The position numbers and the translations under genes were made by a program. 64,000 nt of DNA from Gossypium raimondii (taxonomy: Eukaryota; Streptophyta; Magnoliopsida; Malvales; Malvaceae): assembly GCF_025698545.1 (NCBI RefSeq), contig NC_068572.1, positions 5,146,001 through 5,210,000 of the forward strand, in the 5' to 3' direction. The notes below the pieces were generated by a model. That model was not told where the DNA came from. It saw nothing but the letters and a program-made list of their open reading frames with translations, and did no database searches. Of this stretch, positions 56,788 to 64,000 are shown piece by piece (the first letter of the stretch is position 1; each line of letters begins with the position of its first letter).

Positions 56788-59700
56788 ACACGATGTTACA
56801 AATTCAAGGACTTAAAACCTTTTTTCTAATTGACAAATCTCCGTGTACGTATTATTGCTCGTGTAGTTTCTCGAAGATGGAAGCCATTGTTTATTGTATG
56901 CATGGCTATGGAGTTTGAAGATCAGTATTTAACCAGTGAAATTCAACAGATGCATATAGTTTTGTTAGTTATTTGAAGAGGGATTTTATAGGATAATTTA
57001 TAGTGATTTGGGTCAACTTAAATTTTTTGTTTTCTTTTTCATCAGTGCATTGTGGCATTAATGGTGATACATCTAGGTTTTATATGAAGAAATATATATT
57101 TTTTCTTTGTACTTTGGATTTAATATTTAAGGCACTGTCTTTATAAAGTATAAAGATAGTATTGCGCTTTCAAGTTTATTATATATTCATAAGCTCAAGG
57201 TTGGTGTAAATGGTGGGCTCTATCAACATATGTTTTGATTTTGTTCTGTATTTTATATTGATTAATTTTTTTTGTAGTTATTTAAATGATAATTGTACTT
57301 GTAACTTTTTTATAAAAAATCTCAGATTTCAACTTTATTATATATATTCCTACCCACCCACAAATATTTGGAATTTGACTGTAAATTTCATTTTTGGTTC
57401 AAAGGATTTCACTGTAATATAGGGATCGGAATTGTCGATTGAGCTTATTGTTGTTAATGTAGGAAAATGAGAGTTTGAGTACGTTAAAAACACATTATTT
57501 TTCTATTTATGGGTTGGGATGAGATTATGAAAAAATAGATATAATCAGAACCACCTATTAAACCCAATGAAGGTGACATGTCTAAAATTAAAAAGATTTG
57601 TAATTGTCTTTCAATCTGCATTTCTTTTTAAAAATATAGTCAACCATAGCACTCTATTGAGCCAAGCTTCATACAGAGAAGTAAACTGTTTTTAGTTAAA
57701 AATTAAGCTCAAACCCAATGATTCATGGTGGAATTAAGATTGATGGGATATAATATTTATCTTATTTACTAATGACTAATTCATTGCCATGAAGAAATTA
57801 GAAAGAGAAGATATTTTATTTTTTTTCATATATAGATTATAGTCTGAGGATAAGAGAAAGATTGTGGATACTAACATTTAAGTTTCAAGCATTGGATATC
57901 AGGCTTTAAAGATAATTATATGAATCACTCGAATTCGAAATAATATTTTCTTATAATATAATTATGTAATTATACGATTTTTTTTCCTAAAAGAGTAAGA
58001 ACAAACACTGTTTGACCTATGGGCTATTGATCACAACCTTCTTAAGCTTACCAAATCGGATAATATTCTAGACAGATAAGTAAAGTCCCCTCAACTCTTC
58101 AAAAGTCACATTATTTAGCATGCATCAAAGATCAGTTTTAACTCAATTGACATTAGTATTATACTACACTAAATATTCACCCTAAAAACAAATGCTTATT
58201 CTTAGATCTAACAACCAACATAGTTAAGCCATTTGTGTGGTTTGAGCTCACTTTGAGGAATCTATGGAGTTCAACACACATGCTCCAGCAAGATGTCAGA
58301 CAATGAGTGGGATCCCAATTTGATTAACATTATAAATTTTAAGAGTCTAAAGAACAAGGTCTCTGTCTCTCTTTTGGAGAATAATACATTTGAAATCAGT
58401 AGTGAAGTGTGCTAATATACCGAATGTTACACTAACCACACACGCACAAAAAACCCCTCTAAATAGAAAGAAAATTGTTAATGATATAAAAGAATTTATT
58501 TTAACACTTATGATCACATCCAAATACACTCACGTTTCCTACCAAAGTTACAAACAAAATCACTCAATGGAACGTGCCTTCTAAAATCCATCAATCCCAT
58601 GATGCAATGTTTACTTTTTCCTCTTTTAATCACAAAACTTAGATAAATTGAATTATAATATGATTTAATTCATAATTTTAAATAACTTAAATTATCAATA
58701 AATGTCACAATGTTATCACTACATTAAATATTCACATCATCGCCCTATTATTATTTAATTAACTTTGATATTATTACTTCACAAATCTAGGCCTACCAAT
58801 AACAATGTATTAGAAGCGAAAGGCCAACATTTTAATAGCCTCTATCTTTATGATTCTTAAAACATTAAGTTAAATTTTTATCATTTTTAAGGGGCCCAAA
58901 ATATAATTTTACCTTTACTAATTTAAAATTTTAAAAATCTCAAAGGAAAAATTTCCATTTTAGGGGGGCCAAGGCCCCTGCCACCCCTGGTTTCGCCCCT
59001 ATATCTGTACATGTTTTTTAGCACTTCATAGCCTCAAAACTGAAATCCTCTCATACATTTGTCAAGAATCAAGATTGAAAAATATATTTTCGGATTTCTC
59101 TAGTAGTCGTTGACAATCCAACATCTAACAGATTATATTATTTTACCAAATTCGAATTATTGGTTTGTTTGAACTTTTCTTTTTCTATATAATCAATATT
59201 ATTGTTTATATTAGTCCTTTAATAAATATTGAGCGAAAACATATTATATAAATTAAATTATTCAAAATTCAAAAATTCAAGCAATATTAATAAAATCACA
59301 AAAGAGACCTTTTGATAAATTTGTAACTACCTTATAAAATTTAGGTGATTGTTCCATGAATGAACAACTTAATATCCTTCCATATCTAAAACTTTTCAAT
59401 AATATATCATTTTGTTGAGCAAAATAAAAATCAACCATATTTCAACAAAGATCTTTTAATAAAATTTAGGTGATTTAGTTTGTTCAGGTCTCGCTTTTGA
59501 TTTCTCATAATAATTTTACGGTTTGTGTTGTCGACTTATTTTAATAAAATGAGCCTTATTTTAATGACTTTTGGACATTATATGGTAAAATTTCAAGAAT
59601 CTTTCCATAAATATTTCTAAAAAATATTTTACATAAAATTAAAATTTAAATAAAAATAAAATTTTATTCAAATTAAATGATAATAAATTTTATATTCCAT

Positions 59701-61030
59701 AAATCATCTAAACATTTTGATTTAAATCAATATTTAATTTCTCGATTTTTATTTTTACTTAACCCTACAAATAAAACACAAACCGAATGAGACATGAATG
59801 TAGATCTCGCACTGACATAATGCATATACTGCCAAATATAGCATATAGATCTCAACACTTATTCAATTCTACAAGATTTATAAATTAAGGGTTCCAATAA
59901 AATTATTATATACTAAAAATAATTTAAAATATATATAGTGGTGGAGATCTAGGAGTTCATAACCCTAAAATGGTAAATTTTAATTTATATATTTTATAAT
60001 TTATAAATTTTAAATTAGTAATGATAACATTACATTTTGGGCCCCAAAATAATAAAAATTGATTTAACTATTTAAAATTATAAAGACATAAGCTATTAAA
60101 ATGATGAAATTTTATTTTTACCATCATAAAAATATATAATTTAATTCCCGACCTCCCCAAAAAAATTTCAGGCTCTGCCACTGTGTATATATATAATCAA
60201 GTTTTGATTTGAATAATTAAGGTTTGAGTCTATCTGATGTAAATTCAACTCCAACGTTTTTCTTTTTGGTAATTTTGATCCTAATATTTTTTTGGGTTCT
60301 AAACCTTTAAAATTTAATCAAATTGTTTTTTTTTTTGAAAAAAAAATTTTGGTTGGTCTGTTAAAATTTTAGTGACAATGACATGGTAGCTTGTATGACA
60401 ATTCATGTGTATTTTATTGTTGATGTGGATAATATTTTTAAAGTTTTTATGATTTTTTTTTTACTTTTCTTGAAAATTTTAATAATTTTTATTTTTTAAA
60501 ATTTTGTGTAGTATACACGAACTGTCGTGCAAGTTATCACATAATTTTCATTAAAATTTGAATGATTGAGACAAATTTTTTTGTTTCCCAAATTATCTAC
60601 TAGAGCGAACCCAATGACTAATTTTTCATGTTTTGTATGTCCATTAAAAGGTTAACGCTAGCCATTAGTTTTAAAACCGTTCCATACCCAAGACGAAAGT
60701 CAAACCTTTGACTATTGATTAATGTAACATTTATTCAAAGAAAAGCAAATTGACTAAAATTTGAAGGTTGAGAGCCAAAATGATTTAAAAAAAAGAATTA
60801 GGGTCAAATAGACAAATAAAAAAACATTAAGGACTAAATTTATCATTATGTCTATATAATATACATAAAACCAACCTACTATAAAAAGGGTAAAATTAGC
60901 ATTTAATCCCTTCAAAATCTGTGAAATTACAAATTAATTAAATGATAAAACTACATTTTAACCCCCAAAATTTATAAATTAATTCTAACCCCTCCTTAAA
61001 ACCATTTTCTGTGCTTGGCACATGTTGATG
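56788..61030. other. Intergenic region between BSL1 and the transporter
   Basis: AT-rich with no gene seen. It contains repeat remnants at about 58,850-58,990 (ends gggggccaaggcccctgcca) and 59,935-60,183, plus a decayed inverted-repeat element around 60,230-60,860. Confidence 0.5.
59935..60183. mobile_element. Small hAT-like repeat, CAGTGGCGGAGC-type ends
   Basis: Left end agtggtggagatctagg and, reversed, the right end cagtggcagagcctgaaa are imperfect inverted repeats like those of short plant hAT elements. The interior shares ggccccaaaat-type sequence with 58,880. The flanks are (AT)n, so a target duplication cannot be judged. Confidence 0.45.
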
Positions 61031-61033
61031 CCC

Positions 61034-61040
61034 TATATAG
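61034..61040 (+). promoter_or_regulatory. Putative TATA box of the sugar transporter
   Basis: CTATATAG lies about 125 bp before the start codon, a usual distance in plants given a leader of about 100 bp. Confidence 0.45.
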
Positions 61041-61163
61041 AGTGGACTTGGACCAACCTACCCTTGAACACGACATGACTGAAAACGAAATCAATAATTG
61101 TAATTTAAATATCGACAAGATCTCTTTTAATCTCAAGTTCTTTCAATTGGTTTAAGAAAAGAG

Positions 61164-63970
61164 ATGGGTCTGGAAAATGGCGAAAGCAGTATGAAAGAGC
61201 CATTACTATTGCACCATGCGAAGAAGACAAGATCACTAGAAGTGGTGTTTCTAACTACTTTTGTTGCAGTACTGGGTTCCTATGAATTTGGCTCTTGCGT
61301 AAGTACCCTTTCACTCAATCCTCCTCTCTTTTACCTTTTCTTTGAATTTTGTTTTTGTTGTAATCTGGTCGAGTTGAGCTCAAGTTTATTTAAAATATTT
61401 GAAATTTATTGAGGAGTGTCATCTGTAGAGAATTAACAAACCCCTTCAATAGGTTCGATATTAGGATCTTATCCTATGATTTTGTCTTCTAACTTTGTCA
61501 AGAGCTCGAGCAAATTCATAGGGTAACTTTGTCTAGAGCTTTAGGAGATGACAGGTTCCAAAGTAGAAGTGCCTCCACCTACCAAAGTATTGCTAAGAGT
61601 AAACGTTGAGATTTCTTTGGTGGGTGGAGGCACTTCCGCTTTGTGAACTCATCATCTTCTTGAGTTTTCAGCAAAGTATAAAGGCAAAAACTCGAGGACA
61701 AAATCAAATACTGACACTTCGGGCCCAATATCAAATCTGTTGAGTGGGTTCATCATCCTTTCGTAGACGACACTTTATTTTTATGCTTAACTTTCAACTC
61801 GATTATTTTTTTGAACTCGAATTCAAACTGAAATTTCTCAATAATAATTCAAAATAATATAAAGCTTAATCAAACTTGTAAGTTAATTCAAATCAAGTTT
61901 TACAATACCCGAATCTGGTTCAATTGATGACACAAATTTCTCAAACTCAACTAAATAACAATAGAACGCAATTCAAATTTTATTCTTCAAATCAAATTAA
62001 ATAAATTGCAAGCATAAATATCTTATTTATGCTCACACTGCTTGACTTTTAATTAAAAGGGATAAATATAAAATTATACATGAATTTTAGTTTAATGTAT
62101 AATGTCATACATGAATTTTGATTTTATGTAATTTGATTTAGTTTTACAAAACACTAACAACATTATCGAATTAGCAACATTTTACGTTGGTATATTGCAT
62201 ACACAAATAATTATATTATTCAATATGAAAACAAATACATATTTATTTCCTTAAATATGTACAATTGTATCAAATTACAGATTAGATCAAAATTTATATA
62301 TAAATTTAATATTTATTCCTAATTAAATTTTTAAAATTTTCAGATGGGATATTCAGCACCAGTTCAATCTGCTATCACAAAGGAACTTCACCTATCCATT
62401 GCTGAGGTTTGTTTAAGAAAATTATTTTATTCAAATAAATATAGAGTAATAAGTTGTATAGTAATTTCAAAATAATATCTTTTATCTATATTATTTATAA
62501 AATTTTATTGAGTTGGTGTAATCCATCTATCGGGCCTCAACTCAGTTAGGGAAAATATTTTAATATCTATTTGTATTTAATTTAAACCATATTATTGAGG
62601 ATATTTTAGTATTTTTATTTGAAAAAATCAATAAAAATATGCGTATGATGAGATTTAACATTATATCAATTGGGTTAGTAAAATTTTAAAAAAAATCAAT
62701 TGCGGTCATTTAGTATTCAGTAACTTGATATATTTATGTGTTTAAGTTTCGTTTTATTCACAAATTTAAATTTTTTCATTTTAATATCGTACATTAGTTT
62801 CAATTGTACGTTTTATTATTTATTGTATGTTATTTTTAAACATATATTTATAATCTAAATTCATGATTTTACACGTGTGATAGGAATTTTAATATATATA
62901 AAAATTGTAAAATAAGTTCGAATTAATGTTATTTTTAAAAGTAATTATATAAAATCGGATTAAATTATTCTAAATTTTCTAATGAATATTCATAACTTTA
63001 CATTTGGAAAATATATGTAGTTTTCAGTATTTGGTTCCATACTGAACGTTGGTGCAATGATTGGTGCTATCACAAGTGGGCGAATTGCAGATTTCATGGG
63101 CCGGACAGGGGTAAATCAAATTCACTAAAAGTATCATACACCATGAATTACCATTTGTCCTTTTTCTCTATTAAAAAATAGATAAATCAATCATTACAGA
63201 TTAGATTAAAAAATAAAATAGTTCTTCTGTTAAAATTTTTATCCATTTTACTATTAAAATTTGTTCTTATATCGTCATCATGAGGTGTACATGGCATGCC
63301 ATATATAACTGTTTAATTTTTTCATTAGCTATGCCGCTTTTAGTAGTAAAATGGATGAATTTTTAATAGAAATGATCAATTTGCTCTTTGATTTAATGTA
63401 CAAGAATTAATTTACCCTTTCTCTTATAAATGAAACAAAATATATGCTTTAACAAGTAAATTCTATAATATTTTTTCATTGTATTTAAATTATTTTAATT
63501 AAAATGATACTTAAATTATTAATTTTATCTCATTTTACTTCAAAAATGATACAATGTCAGTATTGGCTTTTGAGTAAAATGAAACAAAATTAATAAATTA
63601 AATACCATTTTCACCGAACAATAATTTTAAATATAATTTGGATTTTTACAAATAAAGCATATATAATATATATATATATTTAAAAATGATTCAGGCAATG
63701 AGAATAAGTTCAGGCTTCAGCATTACAGGATGGATAGCTATTTACTTCTCCAAGGTTTTACTCTCTTTTTTCTCATCATAAAATAAAAATAAAAATAGAA
63801 AAAAAAATTGATCGAAAGAATGGGTTTGAATTATACAGGGAGCTTTGTTGCTTGATATTGGAAGATTCCTGTGCGGATATGGAATAGGAATTTTCGCTTA
63901 TGTGGTACCAATATATGTAGGTGAAATTGCGCCAAAGGATGTTCGTGGTGGCTTGGCTGCCTTGAATCAG
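61164..63970 (+). CDS. ERD6-like sugar transporter (5' part, cut by window end)
   Basis: Five exons are present: 61,164-61,298; 62,344-62,406; 63,021-63,110; 63,695-63,754; 63,839-63,970, giving the first 160 residues of an expected total of about 480. All introns are GT-AG and all exons are in phase 0. The protein is a major-facilitator monosaccharide transporter of the ERD6-like group, which mostly export sugars from the vacuole by proton symport. The N-terminus has an acidic di-leucine-type motif, EPLLL, which in this group directs the protein to the tonoplast. Membrane helices follow from about 29. The loop motif [11 protein letters not shown] (86-96) has R-T where most family members have [22 protein letters not shown] and [14 protein letters not shown] match the second sugar-transporter signature. 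The remaining helices lie beyond the window. The exact paralogue cannot be named. Confidence 0.9.
63150..63435. mobile_element. Diverged MITE in transporter intron 3
   Basis: Inverted arms (gttcttctgttaaaattttt against attttttaatagaaatgatc-like bases) and a centre tcatgaggtgtacatgg match the layout of the BSL1-intron MITE, whose centre reads gcatgaggtacatg. The ends are eroded. Confidence 0.5.
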
Positions 63971-64000
63971 GTTGGTTTATCTCATCTCATGTTATATAAT

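Overview
This is plant nuclear DNA from a dicot. It is AT-rich, its genes are intron-split with canonical plant splice sites, and it carries many LTR retrotransposons and MITEs. Gypsy-type LTRs packed with degenerate copies of the palindrome CACACGGCCGTGTG, together with the closeness of the genes to known rosid proteins, make cotton (Gossypium, Malvaceae) the most likely source. That assignment rests on recognition, not on a database search.

Layout. Positions 1-24,830 are a gene-free nest of retrotransposons. Three solo LTRs have intact 5-bp target-site duplications: 506-2,784 (ATACT), 7,143-9,835 (CAATG) and 10,283-11,779 (CCATG). The second lies inside an older gypsy 3' LTR (4,759-10,002), and the third lies in that element's internal remnant. 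A decayed Tat/Ogre-type gypsy element occupies 14,725-24,830 on the minus strand: 5' LTR, primer-binding site, relic upstream ORF, gag and integrase relics, a 21-unit tandem array in the 3' untranslated part, polypurine tract and a truncated 3' LTR. Positions 24,831-28,000 hold a 1.24-kb hAT-like element with an 8-bp duplication and a foldback MITE.

The genic part starts at 28,172. In order: a nine-exon mitochondrial carrier (28,172-32,238, +); a single-exon UTP15/SWA1-type WD40 protein of rRNA processing (35,799-37,427, -); a two-exon histone H2A.X ending in SQEF (43,115-43,609, +); a 21-exon BSL1-type Kelch/PPP phosphatase of brassinosteroid signalling (51,178-56,787, +); and the first five exons of an ERD6-like sugar transporter, cut by the window end (61,164 onward, +). 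Intergenic DNA is AT-rich and studded with inverted-repeat elements, several with 9-bp duplications of the Mutator type.

The genes are independent housekeeping or signalling loci, not a pathway cluster. BSL1 and the carrier resemble Arabidopsis AT4G03080 and AT4G03115, which I recall as near neighbours, so this may be a conserved syntenic block. I found no previously undescribed multi-gene system. The strongest unusual signals are two introns in BSL1 with GC instead of GT donors, sharing the donor context AAG|GCAAGC; a tandem array with an exact 181-bp higher-order spacing in the Tat/Ogre element; and nested foldback elements around 46.8-49.0 kb.
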